64,000 nucleotides of DNA from Okeania sp. SIO2C9 (GCF_010672455.1 NZ_JAAHGO010000011.1:78255-142254), one strand, 5' to 3'. Numbered from the stretch's first letter, positions 10,917 through 20,240 are shown. The notes: generated from the sequence alone by a model not told the origin. Numbers and translations: made by a program.

Positions 10917-11438
10917 TTACTTCAAAAAACGACTTGCCATTCCCATCATATCTGAAATATCAACATCCCCATCTCCATCAGCATCCAAAAAGCTATTTAA
11001 AACATTATTAGATGCCTGATTAGGATTTTGAGTGTCATTACCAGTCTTCAATAAATTCAGAATTAGTGGCACTAAAGTAGGCAATAAATTCTGGATTTGT
11101 GAGAGGTCAAAACCTGTTTTTTCAGATATACTCTGAACAATTTCAGTTATTTGATTAGCTGAAAATAGAGATGCCACAGCTTGGGGGTTAGGGTTTGTAC
11201 CTGCAAACTGATTAACAATTGCTTGAACTGCTCCATTACCAGACTCTTCTCGCTTCTGCTGTAAAGCTGAACGTACATGACCACCTAAAATTGACATAGC
11301 AACTTGAGTTGCACCAGAATTTCCTCCGAAATTGCCACTTAGTTGCTGCACTGTACCAAGAATACTGCTCAATTGATTCGTACTAGCTTCTTGATTAGGG
11401 TTATTAATAGCACCAACAATTTGATCGAAAAGTCCCAT
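10917..11438 (-). CDS. DUF937-like protein with EF-hand-type loop
   Basis: A 173-residue protein with the helical, Gln/Asn-rich body typical of DUF937/YidB-like proteins: MGLFDQIVGAI at the start, ILGGHVRSALQ, and NQITEIVQSISEKTGFDLSQ. Near the C-terminus DADGDGDVDISD is a canonical Ca-binding EF-hand/dockerin-like loop, followed by MMGMASRFLK. The combination is common in cyanobacterial members of the family. Function is unknown; calcium binding is a reasonable inference. No signal peptide or membrane helix. It stands alone, transcribed away from its neighbours. Confidence 0.75.
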   Translation of the reverse strand: MGLFDQIVGAINNPNQEASTNQLSSILGTVQQLSGNFGGNSGATQVAMSILGGHVRSALQQKREESGNGAVQAIVNQFAGTNPNPQAVASLFSANQITEIVQSISEKTGFDLSQIQNLLPTLVPLILNLLKTGNDTQNPNQASNNVLNSFLDADGDGDVDISDMMGMASRFLK

Positions 11439-11534
11439 TATTTTTAAACTGTGATTACTTAGTTGACAACGAGCTTTATAAAGACCAATAACTTCTACCG
11501 AAGTCGTCTTTAATTATCTATCTTTGTTACCGCT

Positions 11535-11570
11535 CAACTAAACTTACTCAAAAATCTGAAAGTTTAGTTG
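11535..11570 (-). other. Hairpin at the 3' end of the broken tnpB
   Basis: CAACTAAACTT at 11535-11545 and AAGTTTAGTTG at 11560-11570 form a perfect 11-bp stem with a 14-nt loop. It overlaps the tnpB stop. A subterminal hairpin here fits the right end of an IS200/IS605-type element, where the 3' tnpB region also forms the omega RNA (inference). Confidence 0.5.
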
Positions 11571-12806
11571 AACGCAAGTGGCTCGACCACTACAGGGTTA
11601 AACGGCAAACCCTTTATTCCTTGGTCTAAGACATCAGGAATTACTTTTTTAATTATATTAAATGACCCATTTACATCTGCATTTAATAATTTATTTTCTC
11701 TGGTTTTATATAACCCTCTTGTTACTCTTTTTCCACTAAATTTCGGTTTTTTCTCTCCATATTTTGGTAAATCATCCCCATCTAAACAGCTTGATTGAGA
11801 TGTATAGGATTCTTCTGTAATTATTACTTTTATTCCTCTTAGTTGGGCTTTATATCTTAACATCTCTATTAACCTATAGTGAGGGATATTAACAAATTGT
11901 TGATTGTTCTTTTTCCCTAATTTTATCTCTTGTTTCCAATTCTGATTATGCCCAATAATTAAGATTCCTATTTCATGGTTTACACACCAATCTATTACTC
12001 TTTTGCTTGCTGTATGGAGATAGTTTTCTACTCGAAAATTTCGTTTCGGCTAAGAGCCGACATGAATGTGAGTTAATTTTTTTAACCGATGATAATTAGT
12101 TTTATTGTGGTTTGTTTTTAATTGAGATTGTAAACAAGAGCGTTGTTTATTATAAAAGGTGTTAATTGCTTTTAATGGTCTGCCTTTAATCAATAGAGGT
12201 GAATTTCTTGTTTGATTTGTAGTTACAGCTATTAAATTATTTACTCCTAAATCTACTCCTGCTACTTGTTGATTATTTGTTATTTCCTCCTGTTTTTCAT
12301 AGACTATTTCTATTATGTAAAAGCTACTTTTGGGTATTATTCTAGCTTCTATTATTTCTGTCTGTGAAGTGGGGATTTTTATTTCACTCATCGACAGATG
12401 ACAAATTCCTTTTTTTAAGGTTTTTTTGTAAATTGATTCATCTGGATAGGGCAGAAGATTTCTGCATGCATGTTTTATGTTTATATTTGGGAATTTTTGG
12501 TTTCCCTAAAAATTTATTTAGCTGTTTTTGCCATACTTTTAAAGCTGCAAAATAACTATTCCAAGCTGAGTCTAATTTTCTGATTATTTGCTTACTGACT
12601 TTGGTAGTTAAAGCTTGATAATCGTCGCTTTTAGATACCTTGTGATAAAGTTCAGTAAAATTTAATTTCTTTTGATAGGAAAAGAAATGTTGGCGATAAT
12701 GGTAATTGGCTAAATTGAACAGATTTTTTGACAAAAAAGCCTTGTGGTCAATTTCTGACCACAAATCATGTGATTTGGTAATAACATGACGTTCAACTAG
12801 CTTCAT
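11564..12806 (-). pseudogene. tnpB: TnpB-family RNA-guided nuclease, frameshifted
   Basis: Three frames on the minus strand add up to one TnpB. 12806-12438 gives the N-terminal helical part. 12391-12050 carries the RuvC-I motif GVDLGVNNL. A frame from about 12045 to 11564 carries KRVIDWCVNHEIGILIIGHN, the RuvC-II motif ITEESYTSQSS and the RuvC-III motif NADVNGSFNI. Frameshifts lie near 12400-12438 and near 12050. The usual CxxC zinc-finger pairs are absent (SSCLDGDDLP instead), as in a common cyanobacterial TnpB subgroup. No tnpA accompanies it. All three catalytic acidic residues are still present. Confidence 0.8.
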
Positions 12807-12904
12807 ACCTTTATTGTAGCTGATAGTGACTCAATGGATAGACAACTGAATAAACTTACTCATTTTAGTTTGATAGCTATAGTTATGAGTCAGTTTGATA
12901 AACT

Positions 12905-13284
12905 TTAGCTAAATCGCTCTTGAGCCTCACGCCATAATCTGTGATTTGGCGACCAGATGAATCGGCGGTAAATTAATGGGACTCGATGTCCCATTAATTT
13001 ACAAATTTTTATGTTATCATCGAACTATGCTGGTCTGCAGCTCATCGCCGCCAGTAATGAACCATGAAAATTTAATAGGATATGGGGTTGTTAGCCCAAA
13101 TTCCTAGTAAACTGTGGGAAAACGTAAAATCTTATTCCGGAACTAGGTGAGCAGTTTTTTATGTGCAAAAAGAGCGGTGGGGCATCTCGTTCTTAAAGCT
13201 CGTCGAGTCCGACGGGATACCGGGACTGTGAAACGAGAAGCCCACACTAACCTGACGGTATAGTGTGGGAGTATGTCACACAAG
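12905..13284 (+). ncRNA. Structured RNA element, HEARO/omega-RNA-like, no protein partner
   Basis: This 380-nt non-coding stretch is much more structured than its surroundings. Stems seen include CGCCA/TGGCG (about 12930-12953), a perfect 14-bp stem 12969-12982/12988-13001 with 5-nt loop, GGCGG/CCGCC enclosing it (12964/13050), TCTCGTT/AACGAGA (13185/13232), and a terminal 9-bp hairpin CCCACACTA/TAGTGTGGG (13241-13269) followed by AGTATGTCAC. Motifs GGCGACC and CCGGAACTAGG recall the IscB-associated HEARO omega RNA. A TnpB omega RNA/right end is the alternative. No iscB or plus-strand tnpB adjoins it. The structure is seen directly; the family name is recalled and uncertain. Confidence 0.5.
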
Positions 13285-13300
13285 TTTCTACTTTTTGTAT

Positions 13301-14278
13301 TTACCCCAAATAGTTACTTAAAAATGCCTCAACTTCATCTACAGTAGGTTGAGCAGACATTGCTCCTTTCTTAGTAGCGCTTAAAGCACCCACCGCACTA
13401 GCATAAGTAACAATTTTTTTTGCTACCTCTGGTTGCTGTAGTTGACGAATACCATATTGGCGCAACTGATGTACAAAACCTGCGACAAAGCTATCACCAG
13501 CACCAGTAGTATCCATCACATCTATTGAAAAAGCTGGTACTTTCCCTTCATTTTCTGACAAGTAGTAAGCACAACCTAGATCGCCAGCAGTTATTAATGT
13601 GCCTTCTACCGAATTTAATTGGTAAGTAATTGCCGCAGGTTCGGTAGATTCAAATAACCACTCAGCTTCTTCTATAGAGAGTTTGACAAAATCCACTCTT
13701 TTTAGTAAAGAGTATATAAGCTCTTTAGCTTCATCTGGATTCGGCCAAAATAAAGGACGCCAGTTGACATCTACCATGATTTTAAGATGGTATTGGTCAG
13801 CCAATTCAAGAGCTTGGTAAATTGCTTGCCTAGTTTCAGGATAAGCTAGTCCAAGGGTTCCTAAAATTAAAAAATCACCATGCAAAAATAAAGATTCTGG
13901 CAAAAGTTCAGCTTGTAAATGGGTATCAGCAAATTCTGTTGTCTGGCGATCGCCAAAACCAACAAATTCACGTTCCCCTGTTGTAGAGTGTAATACATAG
14001 ACCTTCCGTGTTGGTGCATCAGAATTTTGCTGGATACCTGTAGTGTCTACTCCCACTTCTTGCAAAAGTTGTACCAGTGTTTTGCCTTCTGTATCTTGAC
14101 CTACTGCACTAATTAAAGCAGTAGGAGTCCCTAGTTTGACTAAACCACAAGCAACATTGGCAAGGGCACCACCAGGGTAGATTGTCCAAGACTGAACTTG
14201 ATTTAGAGGTATTCCGGGTCGATCGGCCAAACAATCAAATAAAATTTCACCGAGACAAAGAACATGAAGATGGGTCAT
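13301..14278 (-). CDS. PfkB-family carbohydrate kinase, probably fructokinase
   Basis: A 325-residue ribokinase-fold sugar kinase. PfkB signature 1 is around GGALANVACGLVKLG (36-50) and signature 2 is DTTGAGDSFVAGF, with the catalytic base Asp and the anion-hole glycines intact. CLGEILFDCLAD at the start and DVNWRPLFWPN in the middle are typical of cyanobacterial and plant fructokinases, which phosphorylate fructose released from sucrose or sucrose-like osmolytes. No sucrose genes are adjacent. Substrate specificity remains inferred. The gene stands alone, divergent from a LuxR-type regulator. Confidence 0.82.
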   Translation of the reverse strand: MTHLHVLCLGEILFDCLADRPGIPLNQVQSWTIYPGGALANVACGLVKLGTPTALISAVGQDTEGKTLVQLLQEVGVDTTGIQQNSDAPTRKVYVLHSTTGEREFVGFGDRQTTEFADTHLQAELLPESLFLHGDFLILGTLGLAYPETRQAIYQALELADQYHLKIMVDVNWRPLFWPNPDEAKELIYSLLKRVDFVKLSIEEAEWLFESTEPAAITYQLNSVEGTLITAGDLGCAYYLSENEGKVPAFSIDVMDTTGAGDSFVAGFVHQLRQYGIRQLQQPEVAKKIVTYASAVGALSATKKGAMSAQPTVDEVEAFLSNYLG

Positions 14279-14525
14279 ATTAATTAGAGTATCTCAAGTT
14301 ATATATAGGTTAGGTAGGGAAATTAGGAATATTTTAGTGGTGATTAAAATCTAAGGTATATTTAAAATCAATAATTTTTTATTTTTTTTTAAAACATAAT
14401 TAACTAATTTTATCCTCCCTCAGCTTTTTTATACTTTTCCCACTTATAGATTGTCATTAAGGTGAATTTTGTCAAGATGTCTCTAAAATTATAATTAGGC
14501 AGATATACATATATAGGCAAAAGTT

Positions 14526-14831
14526 ATGACTGGTTGCGAGTCTCAAACCAAAATATCCCTTTCAGAAAGGGAACTTCAAGTTGTGGAGCTAGTGGCAGAT
14601 GGGTTGACTAATGAAAAAATCGCCGAGAAGCTAGAAATTAGCAAGCGAACGGTAGATAATCATATCAGTAATATTCTGAGTAAAACTTCAACCCATAATC
14701 GAGTAGAACTGGTTCGTTGGGCTTTGCAGTGGGGCAAAGTATGTTTGGATAGTATCAACTGTTGTAATTTACCAGATACAACGGAACAATTGGTAAATCA
14801 TAGCTTAGAGGGCGATCTATTGGGAAGGTAA
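14526..14831 (+). CDS. Small LuxR-type HTH regulator
   Basis: A 101-residue protein made almost wholly of a GerE/LuxR DNA-binding domain: LSERELQVVELVADGLTNEK, then IAEKLEISKRTVDNHISNIL (the recognition helix region). It has no receiver or sensor domain, so it resembles free-standing NarL-like HTH proteins of cyanobacteria. It is followed after 8 bp by a small gene that is very likely cotranscribed. Target genes are unknown. Confidence 0.8.
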   Translation: MTGCESQTKISLSERELQVVELVADGLTNEKIAEKLEISKRTVDNHISNILSKTSTHNRVELVRWALQWGKVCLDSINCCNLPDTTEQLVNHSLEGDLLGR

Positions 14832-14839
14832 ATATTAAG

Positions 14840-15145
14840 ATGCAGACTGCGAAACAAAAACAACAACGTTATCAAATTAGCTGTCAAGGATTACCACTAG
14901 CAGTATATCGAGAAGTAGCAGCTCATTTGCGTCAAGTCGGCAAAGTAAAAGTGGACTTATTTTTTCTTCCTGCCTCAGAACAATTTGACTATGAAAAAAG
15001 CCAAATAGGAAGTCTGTGCTTAGAGTATACAGAAGATGCTGAAGATGGTGTCCGTCAAAAAGTAGACCAAATATTGGCCTATTATCAATCTAAATTCGGG
15101 CCTTGGGAAGCCAATCAAATTGCAGGTAATGGTGAGGGAGATTAG
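14840..15145 (+). CDS. Conserved-looking small protein, function unknown
   Basis: A 101-residue soluble protein. Visible parts are a basic, Gln-rich N-terminus (MQTAKQKQQRYQISCQGLPL), a helix YREVAAHLRQV, a strand KVKVDLFFLPA, an acidic segment (YTEDAEDG) and a helix VRQKVDQILAYYQSKFGPW. No enzymatic motif or membrane segment was seen. It follows the LuxR-type gene at 8 bp, which suggests an operon. Confidence 0.65.
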   Translation: MQTAKQKQQRYQISCQGLPLAVYREVAAHLRQVGKVKVDLFFLPASEQFDYEKSQIGSLCLEYTEDAEDGVRQKVDQILAYYQSKFGPWEANQIAGNGEGD

Positions 15146-15473
15146 TCATTGCTCAAATATCAAATCTCAGGGACTAATGACTGTCCCCTCTCTCAATTTT
15201 TTTAGTAATTATTGTTCTAATATCTGGCATTAAAGTTACTCTAGAAGATCAAACAAAAGTCTTAATTTTTACTAATAAACTCTATTTTCAACAATAACAA
15301 AAAGAGCTATAGCAATTCCCAAGAAGCGTGAGGTACAAAATTCCTTTGTTTTAGGGAGTAGGGAGTAGGGAGTAGGGAGTAGGGAGTAGGGAATAGAAAA
15401 ACAACTGTATCTTAGTAACTTGAGAAACGCTATATGTTAGTATGTAGTAATTATTTGTAGTAAATTAGTTATT
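15146..15473. other. Intergenic region with GGGAGTA heptamer repeats
   Basis: Five to six consecutive GGGAGTA units lie near 15354-15390, flanked by CAATTCCCAAGAAGCGTGAG and GAGAAACGCTATATG, which resemble the flanks of another repeat block near 5215-5285. No gene was seen. Confidence 0.5.
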
Positions 15474-16368
15474 ATGTCTAAATCTAAATTACCTAATTTT
15501 ATTATTTTTGGCTCTAGTAAATCAGGCTTTACTTCGCTTTGTAACTATCTTGTTCAGCATCCAGATATTTTTATTAGTAAAAAGAAAGAACCTAATTTTT
15601 TCTTGTATGATGAAGGTAGCATTATAACTGATCAAAAAGGAAAGACTACATTTTATACTATAGATTGGTACAAGTATTGGTTTAGAAAAGCACAAGAGAA
15701 AGCTATTGGAGAAGCTTCTGTATCTTACATAGCTAATGAACAAGCTCCTATTAGAATTAAATAAAGATTACCTGATGTTAAATTAATTGCTTTATTACGC
15801 GTTCCTGTGTCTCGTGTCTATTATCATTATTTATTTAATCAAAGAAACAATAAACACGAAGGTGAAAAATCTTTGTTAAAAGCAATAGAAGCTGACCAAA
15901 AGCAAGGATATCCCGAGCAATATTTTGAAAAAGGGTTGTACTACTATTACCTAAAAAAATATTTTGATATATTTGACCGTCAAAATATTAAACTTTTCTT
16001 ATTTGAAGATTTTACCTCAGATCCTCTAAAGGTTGTCAAGGATATATTTACATTCTTAAATGTAGACAGTACCTTTGTACCTGTTGTTGGAGCCAAAGAT
16101 GCTTCTTCAGGAATCCCAAAAAATCAGACTATTTATAATTTTATTTATAAAGATAATTTCCTTAGAAAAGCTTTACGTCCAATTATGAGAACTTTATTTC
16201 CTAACCGTGAAAAAAGAAGAGCATTGTGGACAAATCTAAGTAAGTCGAAATTTATCTCGGCCTCCTCTACCCTCAGAAATGAGAAAAGTCATATTCGAGA
16301 TGTATAAACCTGATATCATAAAATTACAAAAACTAATAGACCGAGATTTGTCAAAATGGTTGTCTTAA
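15474..16368 (+). pseudogene. Sulfotransferase family gene, broken
   Basis: The N-terminal frame (15474-15764) has the 5'-phosphosulfate loop region FIIFGSSKSGFTSLCNYLVQ. The same frame resumes directly after an in-frame TAA at 15762 with LIALLRVPVSRVYYHYLFNQ, the 3'-phosphate-binding part, and FLFEDFTSDP. Near 16275 a frameshift moves the ending MRKVIFEMYKPDIIKLQKLI to another frame that stops at 16366. One nonsense codon plus one frameshift make a functional enzyme unlikely. The family transfers sulfate from PAPS to glycans or other acceptors. Confidence 0.8.
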
Positions 16369-16663
16369 TTTAAGCAATTGCAAGTAATACTTTTACAAAT
16401 TATTCATTAAGTAGAACATAGTAATTTTTGGGCGCTATGTATCAAATTGTAAATTAGCTCAAAAGTTTATATTAATTGCTTTTAGGAGTTTTTTGATTAA
16501 AAATGCAACGTCTTTTTTTTGCCTGCTCTATTTATCTATTAGTAATTATTGAATACTATATTGCTCCTACACTAGCTTTGTTTAGAATTGACTGATATCG
16601 AGAGATAAGCAGAATTATTATAATTCTGAATTAATTAACTATTGAAACATCAGAGATGTTGCT
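16369..16663. other. Intergenic region, nothing recognised
   Basis: AT-rich sequence that presumably holds the promoter of the ZorA-like gene. No repeat or gene was seen. Confidence 0.4.
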
Positions 16664-18124
16664 ATGCCACCAATACCATCTTATTTAATCCCTCTAGTAA
16701 TTGTTTTAGTAATTGTACCATCTGTAGTTGCTATATTATTAAGAATTTTACTTCATTTTGACTTAGTAAATCAAGGAAATAAAGTTAGAAGACTAATTAA
16801 TCAGCAGTCAGTAAATAAGCCAAGATTTATCGAATATTTAGAGGACAGATTTACAGATGCAAGTAGCAAACTAGAGCAAGTTAATACAGGAGCATTAATA
16901 GACCAAGTTTATAGTAGACAAAGATTATTTAAATTAATATCTTATGAACAAATAGAATATTTATGTCGAATTTTACCTAATCTACTTGTGTCTTTTGGAT
17001 TATTAGGTACTTTTATTGGCATTACCATTAACTTGACTTCTTTAAGTCAAACAGTTAGTGATACTAATGCTACTGATGTTAGTAGTTTGCTCAGGGAATT
17101 ACAAGTACCATTACAAGGCATGGGAATTGCCTTTACGAGCAGCTTAGTAGCAATATTATTTAGTGCAGTAGTTACATCAGTTAATTTTATTTTTAATACT
17201 AGCCTTGCTAAAACTAGATTAATCAGTTCAATAGAAGACTATTTAGATAACATTTACTTACAAACAATAGAAGGTCAAACTCAGCTTGATAAAGTAGTAA
17301 AAGCTGTTGCTTATTCTTTTGAAGGATTTTTAACAAGATTTGGTCAAACAGTCAGAGTAGGAGTAGAGTCAGCTCTGCAAGATAAAATTCAAGAAATTCA
17401 TAATGCTAATACTACTACCAGTAAATTAGCAGAACAGACTTTTGTGCGATTAGGAGAAGCTGCTGCTACAGTGGCAAAAAGTTCTAAAGATTTTCAGATA
17501 GCTTCTGATAAGTTTCTAGAAGTAGCACAGATATTTGAACATAGTCAATTTCCGCAAAAGTTAGCTAATTCTACAGCACAATTAGCCAATATTCAAAGTA
17601 ATTTTTCTCAATCAACTTCGACTCTAGCTACTGCTGTTCAAGCAATAGAAATAGTAGTAATTGAACTACAGGGATATAGTAAGAGACTAGCCAAATTTGG
17701 AGAACAAATTACCAGTAATAATCAAACTTCATTAAGACTATTAGAATCTCATCAAAGTAATCAAAAATCTTTAGCTGAGATGATTCGACAATTACAAGAA
17801 GCATCACAAGGTTTTCAATTAGCAGTGGGAACTCTGGATACTTTACAAAGAAGAGTAGTATCTAAAGCAGATAATTTAGATGAAGTACAAATTCAACTAA
17901 AAACTTTAGCAAATGCCTTGAATAATTCTACAGATGGTATTAGTCAGAGCATTAAATCTTTAGGAGACCAAATAGGGAAAGGTATGAGTAATCAAGCCAA
18001 TCTAAATAATTCCCATTTAAGCGTCATTGCCACAAATTTACAGGAATATATTAGTCAAATGAAAGAAACTAAAAATGAAATTTATCGGCTGACACATATT
18101 ATAGATAGATTAGCAAATAAGTAG
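16664..18124 (+). CDS. ZorA/MotA-TolQ-ExbB-like ion-channel subunit with long tail
   Basis: A 486-residue inner-membrane protein. Membrane helices are at about 6-28, 105-125 and 153-177. The MotA/ExbB core is recognisable as LPNLLVSFGLLGTFIGITIN and PLQGMGIAFTSSLVAILFSA. From about 200 to the end there is a soluble, Gln/Ser/Asn-rich, coiled-coil-prone tail with repeated heptad-like stretches, as in ZorA of the Zorya defence system, where the tail extends into the cytoplasm. A MotB/OmpA-like partner follows at 18753. No ZorC, ZorD or ZorE gene is nearby, so a role in defence is a hypothesis. A TolQ-like or unknown stator role is equally possible. Confidence 0.7.
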   Translation: MPPIPSYLIPLVIVLVIVPSVVAILLRILLHFDLVNQGNKVRRLINQQSVNKPRFIEYLEDRFTDASSKLEQVNTGALIDQVYSRQRLFKLISYEQIEYLCRILPNLLVSFGLLGTFIGITINLTSLSQTVSDTNATDVSSLLRELQVPLQGMGIAFTSSLVAILFSAVVTSVNFIFNTSLAKTRLISSIEDYLDNIYLQTIEGQTQLDKVVKAVAYSFEGFLTRFGQTVRVGVESALQDKIQEIHNANTTTSKLAEQTFVRLGEAAATVAKSSKDFQIASDKFLEVAQIFEHSQFPQKLANSTAQLANIQSNFSQSTSTLATAVQAIEIVVIELQGYSKRLAKFGEQITSNNQTSLRLLESHQSNQKSLAEMIRQLQEASQGFQLAVGTLDTLQRRVVSKADNLDEVQIQLKTLANALNNSTDGISQSIKSLGDQIGKGMSNQANLNNSHLSVIATNLQEYISQMKETKNEIYRLTHIIDRLANK

Positions 18125-18752
18125 ATGTCATTTCAGTTATCAGTTATCAGTTATCAGTTAGCCTCATAAGGTTATAACTGCGGACTTCAGTACCTCTAGC
18201 TAAAGCAAATGGAAAAGCCTCTAATTAAATAGATTTCTATAGTTACTACATAACTTCTCTCTTTTGTCAAGCTTTATGTTAAGACAGATGTGGGTCATTT
18301 CAGTTATCAATTATCAGTACATCTGCAATAAAGAGGCTTGACATCAGGAATATTACCTTTTTTTATCCCCTTAAAAGGCTATCTCTTACCCATAAGTCTT
18401 GAAACCTTTGTGGGGAGCAGGGGAGAAAGGAGAAAAAATCATAGTAGCCAAGTAAAACTACTGAATTTGTCAAAAAAATGTATGAAAAAGTACATTTTTT
18501 CTCCCGAAAAAGCCTAACCAAGACTCATTCATGACTTGTCTATTTTGTCAAGTTTTATATTAAGAAAGATGTGGGTAATGGATAGCTTAAAAGGGGAGGC
18601 TTTAGACCGAATTTTTCGGTAATGGATAGAATTATAGAATCCGGTTATACAATATATCTTTATAATTCTATAATTACTTCAATATTCAATCTTCCCTACT
18701 CCCTCACTCCCCCACTCCCCTACTCCCCTACTCCCTATTTTTAGAAATAATT
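18125..18752. other. Repeat-filled gap between the two channel genes
   Basis: 628 bp without a gene: TTATCAG runs (18130-18160), an approximately 240-bp block (18360-18600) that recurs inverted at 19860-20105, a family C fragment (18570-18620) and a CTCCCCTACTCCC run (18697-18737) directly upstream of the next gene. The gap probably separates an ancestral two-gene operon. Confidence 0.6.
18360..18605 (+). repeat. Inverted-repeat arm, left copy
   Basis: Shares with 19860-20105, in inverse orientation, the ordered pieces CCCATAAGTCTTGAAA, the GGGGAGAAAGGAGAAAAAATC stretch, TACATTTTTTCTCCCGAAAA and TATTAAGAAAGATGTGGGTA. The pair brackets the ZorB-like gene. Confidence 0.65.
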
Positions 18753-19598
18753 ATGCGTCATCGTTCACGACTTGTTGAGGATAATCGCGACCTAGAAATT
18801 TGGCCGGCATTTACAGACTTAATGTCTAACTCTTTTATGATATTAAGTTTATTATTGCTATTAGCTATTATTAAATCTCTATTTATAGAGTCAATTTCTG
18901 ATGCCAACGAAAATCGTGCCCTACAACTGCAACAAGAAATTACTAATTTACAAAATCAAATTCAACAAAAGACTGGTGAAGTAACAGGATTACAAGGACA
19001 AATTGGTAATTTACAAAATCAAGTAACAAAATTACAAGGATTAGTAACTACATCTAAAGATGAACTAGAGCAAAAGTCAAATAGAGTCACACAACTAGAA
19101 ACAGAAATTGAAAAATTGAAGTCTCCACCTGTGATAGTAATTAGAGATTCTCAGTCTCGAAGATTTGAATCAGGAAGTGCGGAAATATCGGGAGATTTAA
19201 AAAGTTTTATTGAGGGAGATTTAATTAAACAAATAGAGGATTTTGCTAAGGAATATAAAGGTTATGTTGTTGAAGTAATAGGTCATACTGATGGTCAAGT
19301 AAATCAGAGAAGTGGAAGTAATTTAGATACTCAGTTAGAACAAGTTGCTAAGGGTAATGAATCTGTTAATAGTTTAGTACCAGGTTCAAATGCAGATTTA
19401 GGTTTGATGCGTGCTTTATCTGTTGTACAAGAACTGCAAAAAAATCCTCGTTTGAAAAAATTGGGTTTAAAATTTCGGGCTTATTCTGCAGCACAATTAT
19501 ATAATCCTGGGGGAGATTTTGCCGGGGTAAATCGTAATCCAAACCAGAGTCGGCGTCGGATAGAAGTTCGGTTTACTCCTAGTGCGGTTGAGAGGTAG
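18753..19598 (+). CDS. ZorB/MotB-like stator subunit with OmpA peptidoglycan-binding domain
   Basis: A 281-residue single-pass membrane protein. A short N-terminal cytoplasmic part leads into EIWPAFTDLMSNSFMIL with Asp22 at the start of the helix (about 22-43), the position of the ion-carrying Asp in MotB/ZorB proteins. Residues 50-125 form a coiled coil (LQQEITNLQNQIQQ repeats). Residues 130-275 are an OmpA-like domain with VVEVIGHTDGQ and NQSRRRIEVRF. It pairs with the MotA/ZorA-like gene upstream. Membrane topology and domain order agree with ZorB; no Zorya effector gene follows (next is uvrB). Confidence 0.72.
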   Translation: MRHRSRLVEDNRDLEIWPAFTDLMSNSFMILSLLLLLAIIKSLFIESISDANENRALQLQQEITNLQNQIQQKTGEVTGLQGQIGNLQNQVTKLQGLVTTSKDELEQKSNRVTQLETEIEKLKSPPVIVIRDSQSRRFESGSAEISGDLKSFIEGDLIKQIEDFAKEYKGYVVEVIGHTDGQVNQRSGSNLDTQLEQVAKGNESVNSLVPGSNADLGLMRALSVVQELQKNPRLKKLGLKFRAYSAAQLYNPGGDFAGVNRNPNQSRRRIEVRFTPSAVER

Positions 19599-19645
19599 GT
19601 TAAAGTTGAAAGCAAGATTTTTAGCACAGATGTAATTATAGATTT

Positions 19646-19774
19646 ATGAACACGGAACCAAAACTGATGTATGAATGGAGGGACATCAACTGGCGAAAAT
19701 TGGATAAGTTTGCCGAATATAGTGGCATTAATCCTCAGGACTCGTTTCAACAATTAATAATGAATCATGAATAA
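19646..19774 (+). pseudogene. Possible group II intron reverse transcriptase N-terminal scrap
   Basis: A 42-residue frame starting MNTEPKLMYEWRDINWRKL resembles the start of cyanobacterial group II intron maturases (W-x-D-I-x-W-x-K-L) and then diverges and runs into the family C repeat. The match is short and recalled rather than computed. Confidence 0.35.
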
Positions 19775-19859
19775 TGAATAATTACCTCTCCTTGAAAAGA
19801 AGAGGATTGACAAATTCATGAAAATTTTTTTTTATTATTAGTCAATCTTCTTCCTTTTA

Positions 19860-20105
19860 GGGCTATCCATTACCCACATCTTTCTTAATATAAAGCTTGA
19901 CAAAATAGACGAGTTATGCGTTAGTCTTGGCTCGGCTTTTTCGGGAGAAAAAATGTATTTTTCCATACTTTTTTTTGGACAACTTTAGTAGTTTTACTTA
20001 GCTACTATGATTTTTTCTCCTTTCTCCCCTGCTCCCTGCTCCCCTTCCTCTCCAGGGAGGGGTTAGGGGTGTAGAGGTGAGTCCCACAAGGTTTTCAAGA
20101 CTTAT
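19860..20105 (-). repeat. Inverted-repeat arm, right copy
   Basis: Inverse counterpart of 18360-18605. It contains an additional GGGAGGGGTTAGGGGT stretch. Confidence 0.65.
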
Positions 20106-20107
20106 GG

Positions 20108-20240
20108 TTCAACAATTAATAATGAATAATGAATAATGAATAATTACCTCTCCTTGAAAAGAAGAGGATTGACAAATTCATGAAAATTTTTTTTATTATC
20201 CCCTTAAAAGGGGAGGCTTTAAACCATAATTTTTCGGTAA
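20108..20240 (-). mobile_element. Family C element, copy 2
   Basis: Read on the minus strand: TTAC target, then CGAAAAATTATGGTTTAAAG, the palindrome TCCCCTTTTAAGGGGA, the CCTCTTCTTTTCAAGGAGAG hairpin, ATTATTCA repeats and terminal GTTGAA. Confidence 0.7.

Noticed and set aside
12905-13284. A short coding continuation (HLVLKARRVRRDTGTVKREA) in the RNA-like block
   Set aside because: The frame has no start, follows a stop and coincides with strong stems. It is better explained as structured RNA.
16664-19598. Calling a complete Zorya defence system
   Set aside because: Only ZorA/ZorB-like genes are present; no ZorC, ZorD or ZorE. The neighbouring gene is uvrB, so only similarity of the stator pair is claimed.
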